DNA of 64,000 bases from Bradyrhizobium sp. SZCCT0153 (lineage in GTDB: Bacteria; Pseudomonadota; Alphaproteobacteria; Rhizobiales; Xanthobacteraceae), in contig NZ_JAFCKS010000001.1 of assembly GCF_018129995.1 (NCBI RefSeq), forward strand, positions 469,001-533,000, written 5' to 3'. The notes beneath the pieces were generated by a model. It had not been told where the DNA came from. It made no database searches and saw only the letters and a program-made list of their open reading frames with translations. This document shows positions 9,096 through 18,999 of this stretch, piece by piece. The number at the start of each line of letters is the position of its first letter. Within the stretch, counting starts at the first letter, position 1. A program made the position numbers and the translations under genes.

Positions 9096-12000
9096 GTGCC
9101 GACGACACTCGCGCGCACCTTTGCGGCGTTGAGCGCCATAAACGAAGCGATCCTCTACGCGAAATCGCCGGACGAGCTGTACCAGAAGGTCTGCGACGCC
9201 GGGTTTTCGAGCGGGGATTTTTTGGCCGTTGCCGTGTTCCTGGTCGGAGCGGATGGCCGGCGGCTGCAGTTTGCGGCCGGCTGCGGCGATGACATTCCGC
9301 GGCTGAGCTCCATCACGATCACGACGGACGCCGGCACACCCGAAGGGTTGGGCGTTGGCGGCGAAGCTTTTCGCGATCAGAAACTGTGCGTCAGCAATGA
9401 CTATCTGAACGATCCGCGATCGCTGGCGTGGCGCGCGGGCGCGGCCGAGGCCCGGATCGGCGCGGCGGCAGCATTGCCGCTGCTCTGCAACGGCAAGAGC
9501 GTCGGCGTGCTGTACGTGACCCGCCGCGAGGCAGGCTCGCTGAACGAGCAGATGGTGTCGCTGTTCGAGCGCATGTCGGCCAACATTTCCTATGCGCTGG
9601 ACAATTACGCGCGCGAGACCGCGCGGCAGACCGGTGAGCGGGCGACCCGCCGGCTCAACCGCATGTTCGGCGCGCTCAGCGCAACCAATGAAGCCATCCT
9701 GCGCGCCAAGACCGAGCAGGAGCTGTACCAGCTCGTGTGCGACGCCTCCGTCCATGGCGGCAAGTCGCTGGCGACCATCGTTCTGCTCCGCGAACCGGAT
9801 TCGCACTGGATGATTCCGGTCGCGTCCACCGGACAGAACCTCGAACTGGTCACCCAGGCCCGCTACTCGATCGATCCGGACAATCCCTATGGAAGGGGCA
9901 TATCCGGCGAGGTGTTCCGGACGCAAAAAGCCATCGTCGAGGAGGATCTCGCCAGCCGCACCAGGGGCTCGCCGTGGGAGCAGGCCAACATCAACACCGG
10001 CGTTGCCGCCTGCGTGATCGCGCCGCTGATCAGGCGCGGCGAAAGCGTCGGCGTCCTGTTGTTCTTCATCAGCCGGTCCTGGGCCAAGGACGAGGAGATC
10101 GTCGCGCTGCTGCTGCGGATGGCGGAGAACGTCTCGTTCGCGCTGGACAATTTCGGACGCGAGGCTGACAAAGCCAGGATCGCCGTGGAAGAAGAACGCC
10201 TGGCCCGGATGTATGCGGCGCTCAGCGCCACCAACGAGGCGATCTTGCGCGCGCGGTCGCGCTCCGAGCTGTTCGACCTCGTCTGCGAGGCGACGGCCAA
10301 GGGTGCCAAGTTCACCTCGGTCACCATTGCGCTCGCCGATCGTCGCGCCGAGCTGCTGCGCGTCGTCGCCTGCTATGGACCGAATGCGGACCAGGTCCGC
10401 AGCTTCAAATTCTCGACCTCCGACCAGGTGCCCGAGGGCCGGGGGCTGACCGGCACTGCGTTCCGCACCTGCCAGCCCGCGGTCAGCAACGACGTGCTGT
10501 CCGATGACCGCATCAAGCCCTGGCAGCCGAGCGCCCGTCGCAACGGGATTGCGTCCTCCGCGGCGCTGCCGCTCTTCAACGGCGATCGCGTCGAGGGCGT
10601 GTTCCTGTTCAACTCTCCGGAGCGCGACACCTTCACGGGTGAATTCGTCGAGTTGCTGCGCAAGCTGCAGGCCAATGTCGCCTTCGCGCTGGAGAATTTC
10701 GACCGTGCCGACGAGAAGGCGAAGGCAGACAAGCAGCGCAGCAGGTCGAGCGGCATGTTCGAGGCGCTGAGCGCCACGAACGAGGCCATCATGCGCGCCA
10801 AGACCCGCGAGGAGCTGTTCGAGGTTGCGTGCCAGGCGGCCGTGCTCGGTGGCGTCTTCGCGTCGGCGACCATCGGAATCACGGACGAAAAACGCGAGCT
10901 GGTTCGCGTCGTCGCGGTCAAGGGACGCCTCCAGGAGCGAATGGTTGGACGTACTTGCGACGTCTCTCCCGATCATCCCGAGGGTCGGGGAATCATCGGC
11001 ACGTCATTGCGCACGCGCCGGCCCAGTGTGATCAACGACTATCTCAACGACCCGCGATCGGCGCATTGGCATTCCAAGGCGGCTGAAGACGGAACCCGGG
11101 CCGCTGCCAGCTTCCCACTGCTGCGGGCGGGCCAGGAGCCGATCGGCATCCTGCTTTTCCTCGCGCCGGAAGAGAACACATTCACGCCAGATATGGTCGA
11201 GCTGCTCGGGCGCCTGGCCGAAAACGTGTCGTTCGCACTGGATAATTTCGATCGCGCCGAGGAAAAGGCCCGCACCGAGGCGCAGAAGGAGCGCCTGACG
11301 CGCATGTTTGCGGCGCTGAGCGCCACCAACGAAGCGATCATGCGGGCGAAGTCGCGCGCCGAGCTGTTCGACCTCGTGTGCCTTGCGGCGTCGGACGGCG
11401 CCAAGTTCACCTCGACCACGATTGCACTGGCCAGGGCCGACAGCGACCAGCTCGAGATCGTCGCGAGCGCTGGGCCGTCCGCCGACACCACGCGCAGCGT
11501 CCGTCTCTCCGTCGACCCCGACCGGCCGGAAGGCCGCGGCATGAGCGGCACGGCGTTCCGCACCCGCCAGCCCTGCATCAGCAACGACTATCTCAACGAC
11601 GATCGCGTTCGCGTATTCCACCCCATCGTCCGCGCCGATGGCGCACGGTCGGGTGCGGCGTTCCCGCTCGTCGCGCATGATCAGGCCGTTGGCGTCATGA
11701 TCTACATGTCGACCGAACCGGGCACTTTCACGACCGAGTTCGTCGAGCTGCTGCAGCGTCTCGCCCACAACGTCTCCTTCGCGATGGAGAATTTCGATCG
11801 GGCAGACGAGAAGAACGAAGCTGACGAGCGGATCGAATATCTCGCCTCGCACGATAGCCTGACCGACCTGCCGAACCGCGAGACGTTCAACGGGCTGCTG
11901 CGCGAGGCGATCGACGAAGCTCAGCGCCACGATCACCGCTTTGCGGTACTGTTCATCGACCTCGACCGTTTCAAGGTGATCAACGATTCGCTGGGCCACG

Positions 12001-13211
12001 AGGCCGGCGACCTGCTCCTGCTCGAAGTGGCGAACCGGTTGCGCGGTGCGCTGCGGGCAAGCGACGTGGTGGCGCGGCTCGGCGGCGACGAATTCGTGGT
12101 GATCCTCGACCAATGCGGCGAGATCGACGACGTCCAGCGCATCGCGTCCGGGCTGCTGGCGGCGCTCGCCGAGCCCATGGAGCTGGCCGGCCACGAGTGC
12201 CACACCACGGCTTCGATCGGCATCGCGATGTACCCGGCCAACGGCTCCGACGCGCAGACGCTGACCAAGAACGCCGACATGGCGATGTATCTCGCCAAGG
12301 AGGACGGCAAGAACGGCTGTCGCTTCTTCTCCAAGGAAGTGAAGACGCAGTCGATCGAGCGGCTGTCGCTGGAGAGCGCGCTGCGCCGGGCGCTGGAGCG
12401 CGACCAGTTCTCGCTGAACTACCAGCCCAAGGTGGACATGGAGACCGGCCAGATCACCGGCGTGGAAGCGCTGCTGCGCTGGACCCACCCCGATCTCGGC
12501 AGCATTTCGCCGGCGCAGTTCATTCCACTTGCGGAAGAAACCGGGCTGATCGTGCCGATCGGCCGCTGGGTGGTGAAGGAGGCCTGCGCGCAGGCCATGG
12601 CCTGGCAGCGCCGCGGCCTGCTGCCGGTGTCGATGGCGGTCAACCTGTCGCCGCGGCAGTTCGCCGACGAGCATCTGTTGCAGGACGTCGACGAGGCACT
12701 GGCCGCAAGCGGCATGTCGCCGGTGCTGCTCCAGCTGGAAGTTACCGAGAGCATGATGATGCGCAACGTCGGGCGCGCGCTGAAGGTGCTCGACGCCATC
12801 CAGAGCCGTGGCATCCGCCTCGCCATCGACGATTTCGGCACCGGCTATTCGTCGATGTCCCTGATGAAGCATTTCCCGATCGACACCATCAAGATCGACC
12901 GCTCCTTCGTGCGCGACCTGCCGCAGGATTCGGAAGACCAGGCGATCGCACAGGCGATCATCAGCATGGGCAAGGCGCTCGGCATGACGGTCGTCGCTGA
13001 AGGCGTCGAGAACGCCGAACAGGAGGCGTTCCTGCGCACCCACGGCTGCGACGAGATGCAGGGCTTCCTGATCTCGAAGCCGCTGCCGGCGCGGGAGATG
13101 GCCGAACTGCTGCGGCCGATGGTCCTGCCCGTTGCGCCGCCGCTCCAGCCGGAGCCCGATCTGGGCGCGGCCGAAGCCGCCGCGTCACGGCTGAAACGCG
13201 CTGCCGTCTGA
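9096..13211 (+). CDS. Diguanylate cyclase/phosphodiesterase with five tandem GAF-like repeats
   Basis: The first part of this 1371-residue c-di-GMP protein is five direct repeats of about 182 residues. Each opens with a variant of FAALSATNEAI (F9, M190, M372, M554, M737) followed by a GAF-like fold. A GGDEF domain follows, with intact GGDEF (996-1000) and an RxxD inhibitory site five residues before it (987-990). The EAL domain has EALLRW (from 1124), IDDFGTGYSS, IKIDRSF and EGVE. Both catalytic halves look intact. I chose GTG 9096, preceded by GGGAG; an in-frame ATG at 9039 would add 19 residues outside the repeat pattern. No membrane segment is seen, so it is probably cytosolic. GAF domains bind small ligands; which one is unknown. 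Confidence 0.93.
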   Translation: MPTTLARTFAALSAINEAILYAKSPDELYQKVCDAGFSSGDFLAVAVFLVGADGRRLQFAAGCGDDIPRLSSITITTDAGTPEGLGVGGEAFRDQKLCVSNDYLNDPRSLAWRAGAAEARIGAAAALPLLCNGKSVGVLYVTRREAGSLNEQMVSLFERMSANISYALDNYARETARQTGERATRRLNRMFGALSATNEAILRAKTEQELYQLVCDASVHGGKSLATIVLLREPDSHWMIPVASTGQNLELVTQARYSIDPDNPYGRGISGEVFRTQKAIVEEDLASRTRGSPWEQANINTGVAACVIAPLIRRGESVGVLLFFISRSWAKDEEIVALLLRMAENVSFALDNFGREADKARIAVEEERLARMYAALSATNEAILRARSRSELFDLVCEATAKGAKFTSVTIALADRRAELLRVVACYGPNADQVRSFKFSTSDQVPEGRGLTGTAFRTCQPAVSNDVLSDDRIKPWQPSARRNGIASSAALPLFNGDRVEGVFLFNSPERDTFTGEFVELLRKLQANVAFALENFDRADEKAKADKQRSRSSGMFEALSATNEAIMRAKTREELFEVACQAAVLGGVFASATIGITDEKRELVRVVAVKGRLQERMVGRTCDVSPDHPEGRGIIGTSLRTRRPSVINDYLNDPRSAHWHSKAAEDGTRAAASFPLLRAGQEPIGILLFLAPEENTFTPDMVELLGRLAENVSFALDNFDRAEEKARTEAQKERLTRMFAALSATNEAIMRAKSRAELFDLVCLAASDGAKFTSTTIALARADSDQLEIVASAGPSADTTRSVRLSVDPDRPEGRGMSGTAFRTRQPCISNDYLNDDRVRVFHPIVRADGARSGAAFPLVAHDQAVGVMIYMSTEPGTFTTEFVELLQRLAHNVSFAMENFDRADEKNEADERIEYLASHDSLTDLPNRETFNGLLREAIDEAQRHDHRFAVLFIDLDRFKVINDSLGHEAGDLLLLEVANRLRGALRASDVVARLGGDEFVVILDQCGEIDDVQRIASGLLAALAEPMELAGHECHTTASIGIAMYPANGSDAQTLTKNADMAMYLAKEDGKNGCRFFSKEVKTQSIERLSLESALRRALERDQFSLNYQPKVDMETGQITGVEALLRWTHPDLGSISPAQFIPLAEETGLIVPIGRWVVKEACAQAMAWQRRGLLPVSMAVNLSPRQFADEHLLQDVDEALAASGMSPVLLQLEVTESMMMRNVGRALKVLDAIQSRGIRLAIDDFGTGYSSMSLMKHFPIDTIKIDRSFVRDLPQDSEDQAIAQAIISMGKALGMTVVAEGVENAEQEAFLRTHGCDEMQGFLISKPLPAREMAELLRPMVLPVAPPLQPEPDLGAAEAAASRLKRAAV

Positions 13212-13526
13212 CGGCTGCGGATGCAGTTCGCGGAGGTCCTCTTCCCTGATTGCCGCCTTGCACGGAAAATCATCCGGCCAGGCAAGCGAGGTTTGTTCGG
13301 CGAACAGCGTGAGAAGGGTATGCGCGCCTTCGGCAAAGCTCGAGCCGTCGCCCAGGCCGAGTTCACGACACCAGGCCTGCCGCATCGGTTCGCGCGCGTC
13401 GAACACCGCCATCGCCGGTCCCCACCACCAGGCCGGTGCCGGCGAGCGTTTGTCCTCGGGCACGGCATGCCAGAGGACGAGCTCGCCCATCACGCGCTCG
13501 AATTGCAGGCTTGCGGCCTGATGCAT
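13185..13526 (-). CDS. Hypothetical protein, 113 aa
   Basis: I do not recognise a family. The chosen start is the ATG at 13526 (MHQAASLQFER); the frame is open to 13637, but the upstream part looks non-coding. The protein is soluble, with a Trp-rich patch (PAPAWWWGPAMAVFD) and an acidic, proline-containing end. Its 3' end overlaps the end of the convergent GGDEF-EAL gene by 27 bases. Amino acid composition looks protein-like, but no motif supports a function, so it could be spurious. Confidence 0.55.
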   Translation of the reverse strand: MHQAASLQFERVMGELVLWHAVPEDKRSPAPAWWWGPAMAVFDAREPMRQAWCRELGLGDGSSFAEGAHTLLTLFAEQTSLAWPDDFPCKAAIREEDLRELHPQPSDGSAFQP

Positions 13527-13730
13527 TCGTGCTCCTTGGGCCGCGCCTGAAAGCAGGCCGATGCGCGGACTCGATTGTGGCCTTCGCTGTGAAAAATCGG
13601 CTCGCGCTGTTGGTCGAGCCACGTGTGCCGCTTCCATTGGCGGCCAAGGGCGGCCGGCATGGTCGCCGCCGCTGACTGTGACAATCTCTTTAGCCGCTAA
13701 GGGTCCCGACCAGCAAGGATAATACGGCGC

Positions 13731-14723
13731 CTAGCGCGATTTGAGTGGATGCGCTTTCTGGTGCCAGGCCCAGGCGGTCCGGATCACGGTGGAGAGGTCG
13801 GAGTGGCGCGGCGCGAAGTTCAGCACTTTTCGCGCGGCGGAGGGGTCGGCGACCAGATAAGTGGGATCGCCGGCGCGGCGCGGCTTGACGGTGTGCGGCA
13901 CCTCGCGCCCGGTTTCCCGCCGGATCGCGTCAAGGATCTCCCGCACGGAGAAGCCCGCACCGGTTCCGAGATTGAAACTGCCGCCGGAATGTCCTTCCTC
14001 CAGCAGCTTCAACGCCGCAAGGTGCGCGGCCGCCAGGTCGGTCACGTGGACGTAGTCACGGATCGCCGTGCCGTCGGGCGTGGCGTAGTCGTCGCCGAAC
14101 AATGCGAAATCGACATGTCCCTGGAGTGCCATCATGGCGCGCGGAATGAGGTGGGTTTCGTTGTCACGCAGCTCGCCGATGCCGCCGGCCGGATCGGCGC
14201 CGCTGGCATTGAAATAGCGCAGGCAGAACGCGCCGAAGCCATAGGCCGCGCGATAATCGGCGAGCATGCGCTCGATCATCCATTTCGACGCGCCGTAGGG
14301 ATTGATCGGCGCGCAGGGGAAGTCTTCCGGCAGTGCCTTGGAATCGGCGTTGCCGTAGACGGCGCCGGTCGAGGAGAACACGATGCGCCGGCAGCCTGCA
14401 CTCCGCATCGCCTGCAGCAGCGACAGCGTGCCCTGGACGTTGTTGACGTAGTATTTCTGCGGGTCGGTCATGGACTCGCCGACGAGGCTTGCCGCCGCGA
14501 AATGCATCACCGCCGTGACCTTGTGCTCGGCGAAGGCGCGCGCCAGCGCCGCGCCGTCGAGCAGATCGCCGGCGATCAGCGGGCCGGCGACGAAGTTGCG
14601 ATGGCCCGTCGAAAGATTGTCATAAACGACGGGTTGATAACCGGCGGCAGTCAGGGCGCGGCAGGCATGCGAGCCAATGTAGCCCGCGCCTCCTGTGACG
14701 AGGACGATCGGTCGGTCGGTCAT
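13731..14723 (-). CDS. galE: UDP-glucose 4-epimerase
   Basis: This 330-residue extended SDR interconverts UDP-glucose and UDP-galactose. The NAD-binding GGAGYIG is at residues 11-17. The catalytic set is S117/S118, Y143 and K147 (NPYGASK). Length is typical for GalE/ExoB. It is the last gene of a minus-strand group after the WecG/TagA-type transferase (12 bp gap) and the ExoP-type protein, so it probably supplies galactose for a surface polysaccharide; exoB is the rhizobial name for this role. Confidence 0.95.
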   Translation of the reverse strand: MTDRPIVLVTGGAGYIGSHACRALTAAGYQPVVYDNLSTGHRNFVAGPLIAGDLLDGAALARAFAEHKVTAVMHFAAASLVGESMTDPQKYYVNNVQGTLSLLQAMRSAGCRRIVFSSTGAVYGNADSKALPEDFPCAPINPYGASKWMIERMLADYRAAYGFGAFCLRYFNASGADPAGGIGELRDNETHLIPRAMMALQGHVDFALFGDDYATPDGTAIRDYVHVTDLAAAHLAALKLLEEGHSGGSFNLGTGAGFSVREILDAIRRETGREVPHTVKPRRAGDPTYLVADPSAARKVLNFAPRHSDLSTVIRTAWAWHQKAHPLKSR

Positions 14724-14735
14724 GTCGTCGTCTAC

Positions 14736-15542
14736 TCAGCGATTGAAGGGCCGGTTGCGGCTAAAGAGAAGATAGAGCGCGCGGGGGTTGGTGGTCAAAT
14801 AGCGCCAGAACAGGCGGCGAGGCTCGAGCATGGTGCGCCAGGCCCATTCCAGCCCGACCTTCTGCATCCATTGCGGCGCGCGCGGGCGGCTGCCCGACAA
14901 GAAATTGAACAGGCCGCCGGATGTCTTGATGACGCCGACATTGGTGAGTAACGGCGTGTATTCCTCGACGAATGCCTGCTCGTTTGGAACGCCCAGCGCA
15001 ACCCACAGATAATCGGGTGCGAGCGCGTTGATCTCCTCGACCTTCGCACGTAGCGCCTCGCCGCGCAGATAGCCGTGGCTGTAGCCGACGATTTTGAGGT
15101 TGGGATACATCTTCTGGACGTTCTCGACCGCAGCGGCATTCTCGGCCTCGCTGGCGCCGAACATGTAGAAGGTGCGGCCGACCGCTTCAGCCTTGCGCGC
15201 GACGACGTGAAACAGGTCCGTCGTGGCGACGCGCTCGGGCAGCGGAAACCAGGATTGCAGTCTGGAGGCCGCCACCAGCGGCTGGCCGTCGGCGTTGATG
15301 AGGTCTGCGCCGCGGAACAGGCGTTCGGTCTCCGGTTCGGTCGAGCAACGCGCCAGCACCTCGCCATTGGCCGAGGTCAGGTGCAGCGGACGTCCGATGC
15401 GATGGCGCGGATCGGTCGCCTCGATCATGAAATCGGCGGTCGCTTCCAGGTCGAGCGCGGCCATGCGAAGGCCGCCGATGGTGATCCGCGGCACCTCGGC
15501 GGTTGCGGCACGGCCATCCTGATTGATGCGGCGCTCAAGCAT
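14736..15542 (-). CDS. WecG/TagA/CpsF family glycosyltransferase
   Basis: This 268-residue GT26-type transferase adds a sugar (ManNAcA, ManNAc, glucose or similar) to a polyprenyl-diphosphate-linked glycan at the inner membrane face. T56 (HLTSANGEV) and D85 (INADGQPLV) match the conserved Thr and Asp of TagA. FYMFGASEAENAAAVENV and the ALGVPNEQAF segment are also typical. Its ATG overlaps the end of the ExoP-type gene by 8 bases, which implies translational coupling. The sugar donor is unknown. Confidence 0.92.
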   Translation of the reverse strand: MLERRINQDGRAATAEVPRITIGGLRMAALDLEATADFMIEATDPRHRIGRPLHLTSANGEVLARCSTEPETERLFRGADLINADGQPLVAASRLQSWFPLPERVATTDLFHVVARKAEAVGRTFYMFGASEAENAAAVENVQKMYPNLKIVGYSHGYLRGEALRAKVEEINALAPDYLWVALGVPNEQAFVEEYTPLLTNVGVIKTSGGLFNFLSGSRPRAPQWMQKVGLEWAWRTMLEPRRLFWRYLTTNPRALYLLFSRNRPFNR

Positions 15543-17907
15543 ATTGTCTGCCTCGCTGGCGCGCTTGGGCCATAGGGGTGAGCTCGTCGAGCACGACGCC
15601 GACGAGCTTGCGCTCGGCGCGGCCGAGCGTGTTCAATATCTCTTCCAGGCCATCGTTGATGTCGAGGCTGGTCGGCAGCACCGCCACCACCGCGTCGACG
15701 TCGTCGAGCAGCTTGCGGCTGCCGGCCGTGAGTGGCGCCGCGGGACCGTCGAGGATGACGAGGTCGTAGCCGCCGGCGGAGCGGGCCTGCGTGATCGCCT
15801 TGCGGATGGCCTCGGTGGCCTTGCCGGCATCGTTCTCGCCGGCCGGCAATACCGAGATGCCGTTGACCGTCTTGATCTCGCGCGCGGCCTTGCTGCCGAT
15901 CGAGAGCCAGCCGAGCTTGCTCGGCTCGACCTTGCCGGAACGGTTGACCTTGTTCGAGAGCGAGTGTGCCTGATGGTCGGCATCGATCATCAAAACGCGA
16001 GCGCCGTCGCGCGCGGCAGCGAGTGCGAAATTCAGCGCGGTCACGCTGCGCCCGGTGGTCTCACCGGCACCGACGAGCGCGATGACCGGCATCGCCTTGC
16101 CGCCGGCGCGCCGGGTTACCGCTGCGCGCATGTCGCGCCAGGCGTTGAGCAGCGTCGTCAGCGGAAAGCCGGGGCGCAGCGTCGGCCAGCCCAGCCGGGT
16201 AAGATCGACGCCGTCGCCACCGGTGGCGAGAATGGCACCGAGCGTGTGGATGACGTCGGCTTCCTGGAGCCGCGCGATCAGCGGCTTTTCGATCAGGGGC
16301 TTTTCGGCGATCGAAGGTTGCAGCGGTGGTGCGGCGAGTTCCGGCAGAGCGGACACGACTTCCGGGATGCGTGAATCCTGCTCGGCCCGCGCAGTCTCCG
16401 GAGCCCGCGACGTCTCCGGAGTCCGGGGAGCTTGCGGCGCCGGAGTGCGATTGGGACGGGCGGGCGCGGACGCGGGTGCGCCGGCGAGCAGCAGCTCGGC
16501 TGCGACGAACCAGCTCGCAGCAGCGATTGCGCCGACGGTGAATCCGATCATGGCGAACATGCTCATCGCCGGCGGGAACGAGCGCCGCTGCGGCACCGTC
16601 GCTTCGCCGATGATTCGGGCCGCCGAGGTGTTTAGCGTCTCCTGCTCCTCGGTCTCGCGCGAGCGCTTGAGGAAGGACTGATAGACGTCGCGGCTGGCAT
16701 CGGCCTCGCGCTCCAGTTCGCGCAGACGCACGGCGGCCTGGCTGAGCTGGACGCTTTGTCGCTTCTGCGCCTCCAACGCCCGGTTGAGCGAGGCTTCAAA
16801 GTCGCGGGCTCGCGTCAGATCGTTCTTGGCGGACTGGGCGAAGCGGTCGATCTCTTCGTTGATGGTGCGCTTGAGATCCTCGACCTGCTTCTCGGTCTGG
16901 CGCAGCGCCGGGTGGCGCGGGCCGAGCTCGCCGGCCTGCTCCGCATATTTCTTGCGCGCGTCGGCGTATTGCGCTCGCAGGTTCGCGATGGTCGGCGATT
17001 GCAGTGTCTCGGTGTTCGCGCCGGCATCTGCTGTGGTGCGGCGGCTCGCCTCGATCTGGTCCAGGCGCGCCTGCGCATCCATCGTCGCCGCGCGGGCGGC
17101 TGAAAGCCGCTGGTTGCTGGCGGAAAGCTGCTGGTCGCTGATCAGCGCGTCCTGGGTGCCGACGAAATTGTTCTGGGCCTTGTAGGTCGCGAGCACGGTC
17201 TCGGCGTTGCGCAGCCGCTCGCGCAGCTCCTTCAGGCGGCCGGAGAGATCGTTGGTGGCGCGCCGCGCGGCCGAAGCCTGCGAGTTGCGGGATTCCATCA
17301 GGTAGGCGCTGGTCAGCGTGTTGGCGAGCATCGCCGCCTTCGCCGGATCGGTCGACCAGACCTCGATGTCGACGATGAAGCTCTTCTCGGTCTTGCGGAT
17401 CGTGATGTGCCGGTTCAGCGCCTCGAGGGCCGCCAGCTGCACTTCCTTCTTCTCCGCGGCGGAGGGCGCGCGGGGCTGAAGGCCGATCAGGCCGAGCAGC
17501 GACGACATCAGGCTGTTGCCGTCACCGCCGCCGCCGAATTCGGGATCCTTGTCCAGATTGGCCTGCTGGATCACCTGCAGCAAGACGCTGTTCGAGGTGA
17601 TCAGGCGCGCCTGGCTCTCGACCACCATCGACATGCCGGAGACATCCTGCGCGCGCGGCGTGAGCTCGCGATCAACGAGTTGAAGCTCGCGCGGATCGAC
17701 GTAGAGCTGGGCAGTGGCGGTATAGCGGGGTGTCAGGCTCTTGCCAGCGGTGACGGCAAGCGTCGCACCGAGGAGCGCCGCAGCGGCAATCGCGATCTTC
17801 CGTCGCCAGAGCAGGTTGACGAGCTCCAGCACGTTGAAGCCGGTCTGGGGCCGCTGCTGCGGGGCCTCCGGTCGGGCCCGATCTATCGGCTGGTTATAGT
17901 CAAGCAT
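15535..17907 (-). CDS. Wzz/GumC/ExoP-type polysaccharide chain-length protein with degenerate BY-kinase domain
   Basis: This 790-residue inner-membrane protein controls polysaccharide polymerisation and export. An N-terminal membrane segment (about residues 34-52) precedes the Wzz domain (PRYTATAQLYVDP). A long coiled-coil periplasmic part and a second membrane segment near residues 450-475 follow. A Pro/Ala-rich linker leads to a BY-kinase-like ATPase domain. Its Walker A is GAGETTGRS (613-621), with Arg620 where kinases have Lys; Walker A' (VLMIDAD) and B (VILDGPA) remain. The C-terminus has only one Tyr, not a Tyr cluster. It may therefore be a poor or inactive kinase. First gene of exoP-like, wecG-like, galE. 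Confidence 0.93.
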   Translation of the reverse strand: MLDYNQPIDRARPEAPQQRPQTGFNVLELVNLLWRRKIAIAAAALLGATLAVTAGKSLTPRYTATAQLYVDPRELQLVDRELTPRAQDVSGMSMVVESQARLITSNSVLLQVIQQANLDKDPEFGGGGDGNSLMSSLLGLIGLQPRAPSAAEKKEVQLAALEALNRHITIRKTEKSFIVDIEVWSTDPAKAAMLANTLTSAYLMESRNSQASAARRATNDLSGRLKELRERLRNAETVLATYKAQNNFVGTQDALISDQQLSASNQRLSAARAATMDAQARLDQIEASRRTTADAGANTETLQSPTIANLRAQYADARKKYAEQAGELGPRHPALRQTEKQVEDLKRTINEEIDRFAQSAKNDLTRARDFEASLNRALEAQKRQSVQLSQAAVRLRELEREADASRDVYQSFLKRSRETEEQETLNTSAARIIGEATVPQRRSFPPAMSMFAMIGFTVGAIAAASWFVAAELLLAGAPASAPARPNRTPAPQAPRTPETSRAPETARAEQDSRIPEVVSALPELAAPPLQPSIAEKPLIEKPLIARLQEADVIHTLGAILATGGDGVDLTRLGWPTLRPGFPLTTLLNAWRDMRAAVTRRAGGKAMPVIALVGAGETTGRSVTALNFALAAARDGARVLMIDADHQAHSLSNKVNRSGKVEPSKLGWLSIGSKAAREIKTVNGISVLPAGENDAGKATEAIRKAITQARSAGGYDLVILDGPAAPLTAGSRKLLDDVDAVVAVLPTSLDINDGLEEILNTLGRAERKLVGVVLDELTPMAQARQRGRQYA

Positions 17908-18198
17908 GAGCCCCAGCTTTCATTCCAACTATCGCGTGCTGAGGGGTTAGTCTTCGTTTCTTGCCACGCACCAGGGATATAGGTGCCCAATCAACGCAAC
18001 AGGGAAAATTAACCATACTCATTGAGGGACTATTCACCGAAATGGCAAACAAAGCGTTTAAGCGCAGGCCACTCTTCGACGCATCGCCGTGACATGCGGG
18101 ATCGCGGGGTCCCTCGGAGATTAACGGTTCGTTACCGCGCGCTGCGTGGCCGCGGAGCTTCGCTCTCCTTGCGACCGGGCGCGCGCGTGTCATGGCTG

Positions 18199-18999
18199 TC
18201 AGCTCTTCCGCAGGATGACGTGATAGTCGCCGCGGCGGACATCGGTCCCGCGCGGAAGCACGGCGTTCATGACAGAGGCGCCGGCGTCGACCAGGGCTGC
18301 GAACAGCGGCTTGCGCCGGCGCATCTCGGGATAGCGTGGGCTTTCGACCTCACGGCGGTAGATCATCTCCAGACCGTTGGCGGCAGCGAACGCTTCGAGC
18401 CTCGGCAGCGTCACCAGGGGATGGAAGAAGGTCGGGAACGGCGGCTCGCCCGGCAGGCCGGCATCCTTGATGCCGCGGATATTCCGGTAGAACCAGACGT
18501 GGAACCAGTGCGGCGAGTATTTGGTGACGACGCCGGACAGCGAGTGCGGATTGGGTGCGCCGATCAGGATCATCCCGCCCGGCTTGAGCGCGTCGCGGAA
18601 GTTCAGCAGCGCGGCATCGACCTGGGGCAGATGCTCGATCACGTTGTAGCAGATCACCAGATCGAAGCTTTCGCGGCCGAAGCGGTAGGTCTGAACGTCG
18701 CCGAGGATCGCTTCGTCCGCATAGCTGTTGTTGCGCACCTGCTCCTCGTCGATGTCGACGACCGTGACCTTGCTGCGGCTCAGCAATTCCGGCGGCAGAA
18801 CGCTGCACGAGCCGCCGCCGGCCTCATAGGTGGCGAGCTGGCCCTGCGGCAGTTCGCGGCGCAGCAAATCGTGGACGGCGAGCAGGCTGTCGCGGGCTTC
18901 ACCGGGGACGAGATCGTGCAGCGCCTGAGCGGGCGCAGCGGCCGCGGCCATCGGGATCGTCGTGGCTGTCGCGAAATCAATCGTGGCTGGCTTGTTCAT
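18199..18999 (-). CDS. Class I SAM-dependent methyltransferase
   Basis: This 266-residue protein has a Rossmann-type methyltransferase core: motif I EAGGGS (59-64), acidic motif II VVDID (D82, D84), and the CYNVIEHL/GGMILIGAPNPHS segments (residues 117 on) typical of methyltransf_11/23 enzymes. Its place next to polysaccharide genes suggests it methylates a sugar or a lipid-linked intermediate, but it is transcribed alone and the substrate is unknown. The ATG at 18999 starts a Thr/Ala-rich N-terminus. Confidence 0.88.
   Translation of the reverse strand: MNKPATIDFATATTIPMAAAAAPAQALHDLVPGEARDSLLAVHDLLRRELPQGQLATYEAGGGSCSVLPPELLSRSKVTVVDIDEEQVRNNSYADEAILGDVQTYRFGRESFDLVICYNVIEHLPQVDAALLNFRDALKPGGMILIGAPNPHSLSGVVTKYSPHWFHVWFYRNIRGIKDAGLPGEPPFPTFFHPLVTLPRLEAFAAANGLEMIYRREVESPRYPEMRRRKPLFAALVDAGASVMNAVLPRGTDVRRGDYHVILRKS

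Noticed and set aside
8673..10976. Minus-strand open frame of 767 codons opposite the GGDEF-EAL gene
   Set aside because: It is the antisense shadow of a clear GAF/GGDEF/EAL gene, with composition dominated by Arg, Gly and Ala and no family motif.
9096..11820. Assembly duplication as a cause of the five GAF repeats
   Set aside because: The copies differ clearly in sequence throughout, so they are diverged repeats and not an artefact of identical reads.
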